The notes under the pieces were generated by a model. That model made no database searches, was not told the origin of the DNA, and saw only the letters and a list, made by a program, of their open reading frames with translations. Below, one piece after another: positions 6,330-12,428 of a stretch of DNA of 13,213 bases. Every line of letters starts with the position of its first letter. Position 1 is the first letter of the stretch. A program made the position numbers and the translations under genes. Source of the stretch: Blastococcus sp. (GTDB lineage: Bacteria > Actinomycetota > Actinomycetes > Mycobacteriales > Geodermatophilaceae); NCBI GenBank assembly GCA_025963345.1, contig JAOPUS010000069.1:1-13213 (forward strand). Reading direction: 5' to 3'.

Positions 6330-7657
6330 GGACGTGCGCGCTGGTCCAGGAGACGCTGGAGCTTGCCCACCGACCGGGGCAGCGTCTCGGGGTCGACGAC
6401 GACGACGTCCAGGCTCACCCCGACAGTCTCCTTGACCCCCGCCGCCACCTCGCCCGCCGCCGACGTCCGGCGGTCGTCCGGGCAGTCGGTCCGGGCCTCC
6501 ACCTCCACGGTGAGATGGTCCAGGCGCCCGCGGGTGGTCAGCACCAGGCGGAAGTGCGGGGACAGCCCCGGTGTCCGGAGGACGACCTCCTCGACCTGCG
6601 TCGGGAACAGGTTCACCCCGCGCAGGATGATCATGTCGTCGGTCCGGCCGGTGACCTTCTCCATCCGGCGCATCCCCGGTCGCGCCGTGCCCGGGAGCAG
6701 CCGGGTCAGGTCGCGGGTGCGATAGCGGACGACCGGCATGCCCTCCTTGGTGAGGGTGGTGAACAGCAGCTCGCCGCGCTCGCCGTCCGGCAGCACCTCG
6801 CCGGTCAGGGGGTCGACCACCTCCGGGTAGAAGTGGTCCTCCCAGACGTGCAGGCCGTCCTTGGTCTCGACGCACTCCTGGGCCACGCCCGGGCCCATGA
6901 CCTCCGACAGCCCGTAGATGTCGACGGCGTCGATGCCGAGCCGGGCCTCGATCTCCTGGCGCATCTGGTCGGTCCAGGGCTCGGCGCCGAAGATGCCGAT
7001 CTCCAGGGACGTCGCCCGCGGGTCGATGCCCTGCTTCTCGAGCTCGTCGATCACGGCGAGCATGTAGGAGGGCGTCACCATGATCACCCGGGGCCGGAAG
7101 TCGGTGATCAGCTGCGCTTGGCGCGGGGTCATGCCCCCGGAGACGGGGATGACCGTGCAGCCGAGCTTCTCCGCGCCGTAGTGGGCGCCGAGCCCGCCGG
7201 TGAACAGCCCGTACCCGTAGGCGACGTGCACCCCGTCGCCCGGACGGCCGCCCGCGGCCCGGATCGACCGCGCCACGACCGTGGCCCAGGTGTCCAGGTC
7301 ACCCTCGGTGTAGCCGACGACGGTGGGCCGGCCGGTCGTGCCGGAGGAGGCGTGCACGCGGCGGATCCGGTCCTGCGGGACGGCGAACATGCCGAACGGG
7401 TAGTTCTCCCGCAGGTCCTCCTTGCTGGTGAGGGGGAATTTCGCGAGGTCGGCAAGCTCCCGGCAGTCGCCGGGGTGGACACCGGCGGCGTCGAAGGCCC
7501 GCCGGTAGTGCGGCACGTTCTCGTAGGCGTGCCGGAGGGTCCACTGCAGCCGGGTCAGCTGCGTCTCGCGCAGTTCGTCCAGGCCCATCCGCTCGGCCGG
7601 GTCCAGCGTGAACGCGTCCGGGGCGACGCCCGGTCGGGAGCTGCTCTGCGTCGTCAT
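6326..7657 (-). CDS. paaK: Phenylacetate--CoA ligase
   Basis: Cytoplasmic AMP-forming ligase that converts phenylacetate, ATP and CoA to phenylacetyl-CoA, the first step of the aerobic phenylacetate pathway. At 443 residues it has the family's usual length. Signatures include HASSGTTGRPTVVGYT (about 102-117), the AMP-binding phosphate loop, then YGYGLFTGGLGAHYG, FGAEPWT, IYGLSEVMGPG and the hinge-side GRTDDMIILRGVNLFP typical of PaaK. The ATG at 7657 is preferred because GAGGA lies 5 bases upstream; a GTG four codons earlier also exists. It diverges from paaA over an 89-base spacer carrying a candidate operator, and its stop overlaps the tetR start, so ligase and regulator form one transcription unit. 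Confidence 0.97.
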   Translation of the reverse strand: MTTQSSSRPGVAPDAFTLDPAERMGLDELRETQLTRLQWTLRHAYENVPHYRRAFDAAGVHPGDCRELADLAKFPLTSKEDLRENYPFGMFAVPQDRIRRVHASSGTTGRPTVVGYTEGDLDTWATVVARSIRAAGGRPGDGVHVAYGYGLFTGGLGAHYGAEKLGCTVIPVSGGMTPRQAQLITDFRPRVIMVTPSYMLAVIDELEKQGIDPRATSLEIGIFGAEPWTDQMRQEIEARLGIDAVDIYGLSEVMGPGVAQECVETKDGLHVWEDHFYPEVVDPLTGEVLPDGERGELLFTTLTKEGMPVVRYRTRDLTRLLPGTARPGMRRMEKVTGRTDDMIILRGVNLFPTQVEEVVLRTPGLSPHFRLVLTTRGRLDHLTVEVEARTDCPDDRRTSAAGEVAAGVKETVGVSLDVVVVDPETLPRSVGKLQRLLDQRARP

Positions 7658-7708
7658 CGCCGTCCTCACCGACCTTGTGCTGTTGCCGTGTCGTGCGTCA
7701 CACTATTC

Positions 7709-7724
7709 CTGACCGAACGGTCAG
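7709..7724. promoter_or_regulatory. Candidate TetR/PaaR operator between paaK and paaA
   Basis: CTGACCG-AA-CGGTCAG is a perfect 7-bp inverted repeat with a 2-base centre, the size and symmetry of a TetR-family site. It is the only such site I see between the divergent paa arms, 22 bases before paaA and 51 bases before paaK. A weak TTGCCG (7683) and TATTCC (7704, 15-base spacing) pair could place it at the paaA start point, but that promoter call is poor. Confidence 0.65.
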
Positions 7725-7746
7725 TAAATGCCTTCCGGGAGGCGCG

Positions 7747-8685
7747 ATGACCGCCGCTGCGCTCGATGACGTGGACCTGCAGGCGTACTTCGACGCGACG
7801 ATCGCGGCCGGCCATCGCATCGAGCCCCGGGACTGGATGCCGGACGGCTACCGCTTCGGCCTGATCCGCCAGATCGCGCAGCACGCGCACTCGGAGATCA
7901 TCGGGATGCAGCCGGAAGGGGACTGGCTGCTGGCGGCCCCCAGCCTGCGGCGCAAGGCGATCCTGCTGGCCAAGGTGCAGGACGAGGCCGGCCACGGGAT
8001 GTATCTGTACTCGGCCGCGGAGACCCTCGGCGCCGACCGGGCCGACCTCACCGACAAGCTCATCGAGCGGCGGCAGAAGTACAGCTCGATCTTCAACTAC
8101 CCGTCGCTCACCTACGCCGACGTCGGCGTCATCGGCTGGCTGGTCGACGGCGCGGCGATCTGCAATCAGGTGCCGCTGTGCCGCAGCTCCTACGGGCCCT
8201 ACGCGCGGGCGATGATCCGCGTCTGCAAGGAGGAGTCCTTCCACCAGCGGCAGGGCTACGAGCTGCTCATGACGATGATGGGCGGCACCGACGCGCAGCG
8301 GGCGATGGTGCAGGACGCCGTCGACCGGTGGTGGTGGCCGTCGCTGATGATGTTCGGCCCACCCGACGACGACAGCCCGAACAGCGCGCAGTCGATGGCG
8401 TGGGGAATCAAGCGGCACAGCAACGACGAGCTGCGGCAGCGGTACGTGGACATGTCCGTGCCGCAGGCGGAGTTCCTCGGGGTCACGCTGCCGGATCCGG
8501 AGCTCTCCCTCGATCCGGAGACCGGGCACTACCGCTTCGGCGCGATCGACTGGGCGGAGTTCCAGCGGGTGATCGGCGGCCACGGCCCGTGCAACGACGA
8601 GCGGATCGCCCGCCGGCGGGCCGCGCGCGACGACAACGCCTGGGTCACCGAGGCAGCCACCGCCTACGCGGAGAAGTACTCGTGA
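7747..8685 (+). CDS. paaA: Phenylacetyl-CoA 1,2-epoxidase, catalytic subunit PaaA
   Basis: Ferritin-like di-iron oxygenase subunit, 312 residues, that epoxidises the ring of phenylacetyl-CoA as part of PaaABC. The di-iron ligand pattern is present: Glu50 (HAHSE), then Glu80 and His83 (KVQDEAGHG), and Glu163 with His166 (CKEESFHQRQG). Substrate-binding blocks such as RRQKYSSIFNYPSLTYADVG and WWWPSLMMFGPPDDDSPNS are very characteristic of PaaA. The ATG at 7747 has GGGAGG 4 bases upstream (7737-7742); a longer frame from 7675 would cross the operator and adds nothing conserved. It is the first gene of paaABCDE and its TGA overlaps the GTG of paaB. Confidence 0.98.
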   Translation: MTAAALDDVDLQAYFDATIAAGHRIEPRDWMPDGYRFGLIRQIAQHAHSEIIGMQPEGDWLLAAPSLRRKAILLAKVQDEAGHGMYLYSAAETLGADRADLTDKLIERRQKYSSIFNYPSLTYADVGVIGWLVDGAAICNQVPLCRSSYGPYARAMIRVCKEESFHQRQGYELLMTMMGGTDAQRAMVQDAVDRWWWPSLMMFGPPDDDSPNSAQSMAWGIKRHSNDELRQRYVDMSVPQAEFLGVTLPDPELSLDPETGHYRFGAIDWAEFQRVIGGHGPCNDERIARRRAARDDNAWVTEAATAYAEKYS

Positions 8686-9047
8686 GCGACCTGACCGCAG
8701 AGGGCGGGAAAAACACCCCGTCCTCCCCACCCCTCGCAGGCTCGGGGCCGGCCCCTGGACGGGGCCGTCGGGACTGGCCGCTCTACGAGGTCTTCGTCCG
8801 TGGCAAGCGGGGGCTCAACCACGTGCACGTGGGCTCGCTGCACGCGCCGGACGACGAGATGGCGGTGCACGCCGCCCGCGACGTCTACACCCGGCGCAAC
8901 GAGGGCGTGAGCATCTGGGTGGTGAAAGCCGCCGACATCACCGCCTCCAGCCCCGACGAGAAGGACCCGATGTTCGCCCCGAACGGCGACAAGGTCTACC
9001 GGCACCCGACGTTCTACGAGATCCCGGAGAACGTCCCCCACATGTGA
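8682..9047 (+). CDS. paaB: Phenylacetyl-CoA epoxidase subunit PaaB with repeat-encoded N-terminal extension
   Basis: Small structural subunit of the PaaABC epoxidase. Family members are about 95 residues; this one is 121. The conserved protein starts at about residue 32 (WPLYEVFVR, RGLNHVHVGSLHAPDDEMA, YTRRNEGVSIWVV, ITASSPDEKDPMF, YRHPTFYEIPENVPHM) and is complete. Residues 8-29 (GGKNTPSSPPLAGSGPAPGR) come from copy B of the double-stem element. The GTG at 8682 overlaps the paaA stop by 4 bases and is the only ATG/GTG/TTG in frame before the conserved region, so the extension must be translated unless a rare start is used. The tail is rich in Pro, Gly and Ser and presumably disordered. Confidence 0.95.
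   Translation: MSDLTAEGGKNTPSSPPLAGSGPAPGRGRRDWPLYEVFVRGKRGLNHVHVGSLHAPDDEMAVHAARDVYTRRNEGVSIWVVKAADITASSPDEKDPMFAPNGDKVYRHPTFYEIPENVPHM
8708..8766. repeat. Double-stem GC-rich element, copy B (translated in paaB)
   Basis: It opens with GAAAAAC. The outer arms CCCCGTCC (8716-8723) and GGACGGGG (8757-8764) pair perfectly. The inner arms CCCC (8730-8733) and GGGG (8744-8747) enclose the loop TCGCAGGCTC. It shares the 15-mer CCTCCCCACCCCTCG with copy C. The outer stem sequence differs from copies A and C but pairing is kept. Confidence 0.78.
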
Positions 9048-9107
9048 AAAAGGACCCCCTCCCTCCCCACCCCTCGTACCTCGGGGCGGTGCCCTGGGAG
9101 GGGGCCT
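9048..9107. repeat. Double-stem GC-rich element, copy C (paaB/paaC spacer)
   Basis: It starts with AAAAAGG immediately after the paaB stop. The outer arms CCCCCTCCC (9055-9063) and GGGAGGGGG (9096-9104) pair, extended by AGG/CCT around one bulged A, for 12 bp in all. The inner stem CCCC (9070-9073)/GGGG (9083-9086) has the 9-base loop TCGTACCTC. This is the only untranslated copy in the window. It fills most of the 80-base paaB-paaC gap. Confidence 0.78.
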
Positions 9108-9127
9108 GAGATCGACGAGGAGGTGAG

Positions 9128-10036
9128 ATGCACGAGGAGACCGTCTACGACGCGCTCGACCAGGCCCACGGCGGCGAGGGCCACTGGGCGTTCGGCACCG
9201 GGTTCGACGACCCGCTGGCCGGCGTCGACACCACCGTCCCCGACGGCGTCGACCCCGCAGACCTCGGTACCTACTGCCTGATGCTCGGCGACGACGCGCT
9301 CGTGCTCGCCCCGCGGCTCACCCGATGGGTGACCCGAGCCCCGGAGCTCGAGGAGGAGGTGGCGCTCGCCAACGTCGCCCTGGACCTGCTCGGCCAGGCC
9401 CGGCTGCTGCTCGCCCGCGCCGGCTCGGTCGGCGTGCTGGGTCGCTCGCGGACCCTGGCCGGCGGCACCATCCCCGACGAGGACGCGCTGGCCTACTTCC
9501 GCGATCCCGACGAGTTCCGCTGCGCCGCGCTGGTCGTGGCCCCGAACGGGGACTTCGCGCAGACGCTCGTCCGGCTGCTGGCCGCCGCGACCTGGCGGCT
9601 GGCGCTGTTCAGCCGGCTGCGCGACTCCCGGGACCCGGTGCTGGCCGCGATCGCCGCGAAGGGCGTCAACGAACTCGCCTATCACCGGGACCACGCCGGG
9701 CGCTGGGTGCTGCGACTGGGCGACGGGACGGCGGAGTCGCACCGGCGGGCCCAGGCCGGCGTGGACGCGGTCTGGCCGCTGCTGGCCGACCTCTTCACCG
9801 CGACCGACGTCGAGGCCCGGCTGACCGCGGCGGGCGTCGCCGTCGACCCCGCGACCGTCCGCGACGAGGTGCGGGCGGTGCTCGACGAGGTGCTCACGCG
9901 GGCCACGCTCCGGCTGCCCGACTGGCCGGCGGACGTCGCGCCGAGCGGCCGCCTCGGGCGGCACGGCCCGGAGCTGCCCGCGCTGCTCGGAGATCTGCAG
10001 GGGCTGGCCCGGGCGCACCCGGAGGCGACATGGTGA
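9128..10036 (+). CDS. paaC: Phenylacetyl-CoA epoxidase subunit PaaC
   Basis: Ferritin-like structural partner of PaaA, 302 residues, with no catalytic di-iron centre expected in this family. Recognisable blocks are LGTYCLMLGDDALVLAPRL, LEEEVALANVALDLLGQARLLL, EDALAYFRDPDEFRCAALV, GDFAQTLVRLL, and KGVNELAYHRDHAGRWVLRLGDGTAESHRR, which is strongly typical. The ATG at 9128 has GAGGAGGTGAG directly upstream, an excellent ribosome-binding site, consistent with independent initiation after the 80-base repeat-filled gap that separates it from paaB. Its TGA overlaps the ATG of paaD by 7 bases, the tightest coupling in the operon. Confidence 0.96.
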   Translation: MHEETVYDALDQAHGGEGHWAFGTGFDDPLAGVDTTVPDGVDPADLGTYCLMLGDDALVLAPRLTRWVTRAPELEEEVALANVALDLLGQARLLLARAGSVGVLGRSRTLAGGTIPDEDALAYFRDPDEFRCAALVVAPNGDFAQTLVRLLAAATWRLALFSRLRDSRDPVLAAIAAKGVNELAYHRDHAGRWVLRLGDGTAESHRRAQAGVDAVWPLLADLFTATDVEARLTAAGVAVDPATVRDEVRAVLDEVLTRATLRLPDWPADVAPSGRLGRHGPELPALLGDLQGLARAHPEATW

Positions 10037-10545
10037 GTGTGATGACCAGCACCGCGGACCCACGCGTCGTCGCCGAGTCGGTCACCGACCCCGAGCTGCC
10101 GATGATCTCCCTGGCCGACCTCGGGGTGCTCCGCGACGTGCGGATCGAGCGCGAGAGCACCGTGGTCGTCGAGATCACCCCCACCTACACCGGCTGCCCG
10201 GCGATGGGCGTCATGCGGGCCGACCTGGTGCACGCGCTGCACGAGGCCGGCTATCCCGACGTCGACGTCCGCACCGTGCTCGCACCGGCCTGGAGCACCG
10301 ACTGGATCACGGCCGACGGCCGTCGCAAGCTGCTCGAGGCCGGCATCGCGCCGCCCGCTCCCGCGCCGGTCCGGTCCGCGGGTCCGGTGCCGCTACAGCT
10401 GGGGCAGACCCGCCGGACGGCGTCCTGCCCGCTCTGCGGCTCCGCCGACACCGAGGAGCTCAGCGAGTTCAGTGCGACCGCGTGCAAGGCGTTGCGCCGC
10501 TGCCGGAGCTGCCGGGAGCCGTTCGAGCACGTGAAGGAGATCTAG
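10030..10545 (+). CDS. paaD: PaaD, accessory protein for phenylacetyl-CoA epoxidase
   Basis: Protein of 171 residues in the MIP18/SufT-like (DUF59) group, thought to help assemble Fe-S or di-iron centres of the epoxidase system. The N-terminal DUF59 domain shows VTDPELPMISLADLGVL (about 18-34) and EITPTYTGCPAMGVM with Cys56, the family's key cysteine. A C-terminal zinc-ribbon-like segment contains Cys133/Cys136 (CPLC), Cys152 (TACKAL) and Cys158/Cys161 (CRSC). The start at ATG 10030 has GGAGG 4 bases upstream. GTG 10033 and ATG 10042 are alternatives with slightly better spacing. The TAG stop overlaps the paaE GTG by one base (TAGTG). Confidence 0.95.
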   Translation: MVSVMTSTADPRVVAESVTDPELPMISLADLGVLRDVRIERESTVVVEITPTYTGCPAMGVMRADLVHALHEAGYPDVDVRTVLAPAWSTDWITADGRRKLLEAGIAPPAPAPVRSAGPVPLQLGQTRRTASCPLCGSADTEELSEFSATACKALRRCRSCREPFEHVKEI

Positions 10546-11762
10546 TGGCGCGACAGGGAGCGAGCATCGCAGCGAGCGCCCCGGAGCCGACAGGGAGCGA
10601 GCATCGCAGCGAGCCCCAGCGAGCGAGGAGCGGCACGACCGGGGAGGCGACTGGTGTCCTGGAGCGAGGAGCGGAACCACCGCGGAGCTCCACCGGGGTC
10701 GGGCGACGGGCGACGTTCCGCACGTTGCGCGTGGCACGGGTCGACCGGCTCACCGACGACGCGGCGGCCGTCACCTTCGACGTCCCGGCGGAGTTCGCCC
10801 CCGACTACACGTTCCTGCCGGGCCAGTCGCTCACCCTGCGCCGCACCGACGACGGCCTCGACGAGCGCCGTGACTACTCGATCTGCGCGCCGGCTGGAGC
10901 CGCGCTGCGGATCGGCGTCCGGGAGGTGCCCGGGGGGCTGTTCTCCTCGTGGCTGGTCCACCAGGTGCGGGCCGGCGACGAGATCGAGGTGCTCGCGCCG
11001 AAGGGCCGCTTCACCGCCGACCTCACCGCCCCGGGCGGGCACGTGTTCGTGGTCGCCGGCTCCGGGATCACCCCGGCCCTGTCACTGGCCGCGACGGCGC
11101 TGCAGGACGGCGAGTCGACGGCCACGGTCTTCTACGGCAACCGTCGCACCAACACGGTGATGTTCGCCGACGAACTGGCCGACCTGAAGGACCGCCACGG
11201 TCCGCGGCTGCAGCTGGTGCACGTCCTCTCCCGGGAGGCGCGCGACGCCGAACTGACCAGCGGCCGGCTCGACCGGGAGCGACTGCGGACCCTGGTCGGC
11301 GCCTTCGTCGACGTCGGGAACGTCGACCACTGGTGGCTGTGCGGTCCGCACGGGATGGTCACCGACGCGCAGGCGCTGCTGGCCGAGCTGGGGGTGCCGC
11401 GGGAGCGGGTGCACCAGGAGCTGTTCTACGTCGACGACGTCCCCCCGGAGCCGGTGCGCGGCGACGCGGGCACGGTGAGCGGGCCCAGCAGCGAAGTCAC
11501 CGTCGTCCTCGACGGCCGGGCCACGGCGCTGACCCTGCCCCGCGACGTGCCGGTGCTCGACGCGGCGCAGCGGGTCCGCGGGGACCTGCCGTTCGCGTGC
11601 AAGGGCGGCGTGTGCGGCACCTGCCGGGCACGCGTGACCAGCGGCGAGGTCCGGATGCGGCGCAACTACGCCCTCGAGCCCGAGGAGGTGGCGGCCGGCT
11701 ACGTGCTGACCTGCCAGTCCCTCCCCATCACCGACGCAGTGACCGTCGACTACGACGCCTGA
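10545..11762 (+). CDS. paaE: PaaE, NADPH-dependent reductase of the phenylacetyl-CoA epoxidase, with repeat-encoded N-terminus
   Basis: Flavoprotein of 405 residues that carries electrons from NAD(P)H through FAD and a plant-type [2Fe-2S] cluster to PaaA. The domain order is FAD domain with RDYSIC (109-114), NAD domain with GSGITP (172-177) and CGPHGM (266-271), then a C-terminal ferredoxin domain with Cys352, Cys357, Cys360 and Cys390 (CKGGVCGTC and LTCQS). Homologues are about 350-360 residues. The excess is the first 50 or so, which are encoded by tandem GAGCGAG-type repeats. The GTG at 10545 overlaps the paaD stop. No other ATG, GTG or TTG occurs in frame until 10723, inside the first FAD-domain strand, so the repeat region must be translated. 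Confidence 0.96.
   Translation: MARQGASIAASAPEPTGSEHRSEPQRARSGTTGEATGVLERGAEPPRSSTGVGRRATFRTLRVARVDRLTDDAAAVTFDVPAEFAPDYTFLPGQSLTLRRTDDGLDERRDYSICAPAGAALRIGVREVPGGLFSSWLVHQVRAGDEIEVLAPKGRFTADLTAPGGHVFVVAGSGITPALSLAATALQDGESTATVFYGNRRTNTVMFADELADLKDRHGPRLQLVHVLSREARDAELTSGRLDRERLRTLVGAFVDVGNVDHWWLCGPHGMVTDAQALLAELGVPRERVHQELFYVDDVPPEPVRGDAGTVSGPSSEVTVVLDGRATALTLPRDVPVLDAAQRVRGDLPFACKGGVCGTCRARVTSGEVRMRRNYALEPEEVAAGYVLTCQSLPITDAVTVDYDA
10551..10683. repeat. GAGCGAG-type repeat cluster within the paaE 5' end
   Basis: A perfect 27-bp direct repeat lies at 10551-10577 and 10588-10614 (period 37), starting CGACAGGGAGCGAGCATC. A second 13-bp unit, GAGCGAGGAGCGG, occurs at 10621-10633 and 10662-10674. 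It is read in frame as residues 3-46 of PaaE. The repeats differ in sequence from the double-stem elements A-C, so this is a separate repeat family at another paa junction. Confidence 0.85.
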
Positions 11763-11795
11763 CGCAGCAGCGTTGCTCCCGAACCTCCCCGGGCA

Positions 11796-11852
11796 ACGGT
11801 GTGCGCTGAGGTGAACCTCTGGGACCCGGAAGTTCACCTCAGCGCACACCGT
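11796..11852. terminator. Perfect 21-bp inverted repeat after paaE
   Basis: The left arm 11796-11816 (begins ACGGTGTGCG) is exactly complementary to the right arm 11832-11852 (ends CGCACACCGT), with a 15-base loop. It lies 34 bases after the paaE stop and 29 before idi, so it would act as a strong terminator-like hairpin for the paa operon, though no T-tract follows. A smaller overlapping hairpin, CGTTGC/GCAACG (11771-11798), could compete with it. A dispersed palindromic element is the alternative. Confidence 0.7.
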
Positions 11853-11881
11853 CGCGGCATGAGCCGCTGCGGTCAGGGACG

Positions 11882-12424
11882 ATGGGCGACGTGGAGGAGC
11901 TGATCGTCCTGGTGGACGACGAGGGGCAATCGATCGGCGCGATGCCCAAGCCGCTCGTGCACCACGGGGAGACGCCGTTGCACCGGGCGTTCTCCGCTTA
12001 CCTCTTCGACGACACGGGCCGGCTGCTGGTCACCCGGCGGGCGCACGGGAAGCAGACATTCCCCGGGATGTGGACCAACACCGTCTGCGGCCACCCCGGG
12101 CCGGGTGAGGACGACGCCGACGCGATCGCCCGGCGCGCCCGGTTCGAGCTGGGCCTGGAAGTGGCCGACATCCGTCCGGCGCTGCCCGGTTACCGCTACC
12201 GCGCGGAGTTCCGGGGCGTCGTGGAGAACGAGATCTGCCCCGTCTACCTCGGCCGGTTCAGCGGTCCGCCGGCTCCGGAGGCCACCGAGGTGGGGGAGTG
12301 GGAGCTGCTGGACTGGGCGACGTTCCGCGAGCGCCAGGAGGCCGAGGGCGACGACGCCTGGTCCCCGTGGTGCCGGGAGCAGGCGCTGCTGATCGAGGCG
12401 GCGGGGTTGGCCCCCGCCGCCTGA
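11882..12424 (+). CDS. idi: Isopentenyl-diphosphate delta-isomerase, type I
   Basis: Nudix-fold enzyme of 180 residues that interconverts isopentenyl and dimethylallyl diphosphate for isoprenoid synthesis. All residues known from the E. coli enzyme appear with a constant offset of two: His27, His34, Cys69 (TNTVCGHP), His71, Glu89, Glu115 and Glu117 (ENE), and Trp163 (SPWC). The metal site and the catalytic Cys/Glu pair are therefore intact. The ATG at 11882 follows AGGGA at close spacing; a GTG at 11891 is possible but less likely. It is separated from paaE by a large hairpin, so probably has its own promoter, and has no evident link to phenylacetate use. It converges on the EAL gene with only 4 bases between stop codons. 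Confidence 0.97.
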   Translation: MGDVEELIVLVDDEGQSIGAMPKPLVHHGETPLHRAFSAYLFDDTGRLLVTRRAHGKQTFPGMWTNTVCGHPGPGEDDADAIARRARFELGLEVADIRPALPGYRYRAEFRGVVENEICPVYLGRFSGPPAPEATEVGEWELLDWATFRERQEAEGDDAWSPWCREQALLIEAAGLAPAA

Positions 12425-12428
12425 TCGA

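Noticed and set aside
5721..6875. A 384-residue TetR protein
   Set aside because: Everything before the GTG at 6329 lies inside paaK in another frame and shows shadow composition. TetR proteins are about 200 residues.
7666..8730. Long leftward open frame (354 codons) opposite paaA
   Set aside because: It is a high-GC shadow of paaA: Arg/Val/His-rich composition, no domain, and paaA itself is unmistakable. The same applies to the frames opposite paaC/paaD (9014-10063) and paaE (11082-11849).
9048..9107. Copy C as a simple intrinsic terminator of a paaAB transcript
   Set aside because: It lacks a T-tract, the same structure lies inside two coding regions, and paaC must be made together with paaA and paaB.
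10551..10614. CRISPR-like direct repeats
   Set aside because: Only two copies with a 10-base gap, located inside a coding frame, and no cas genes nearby.
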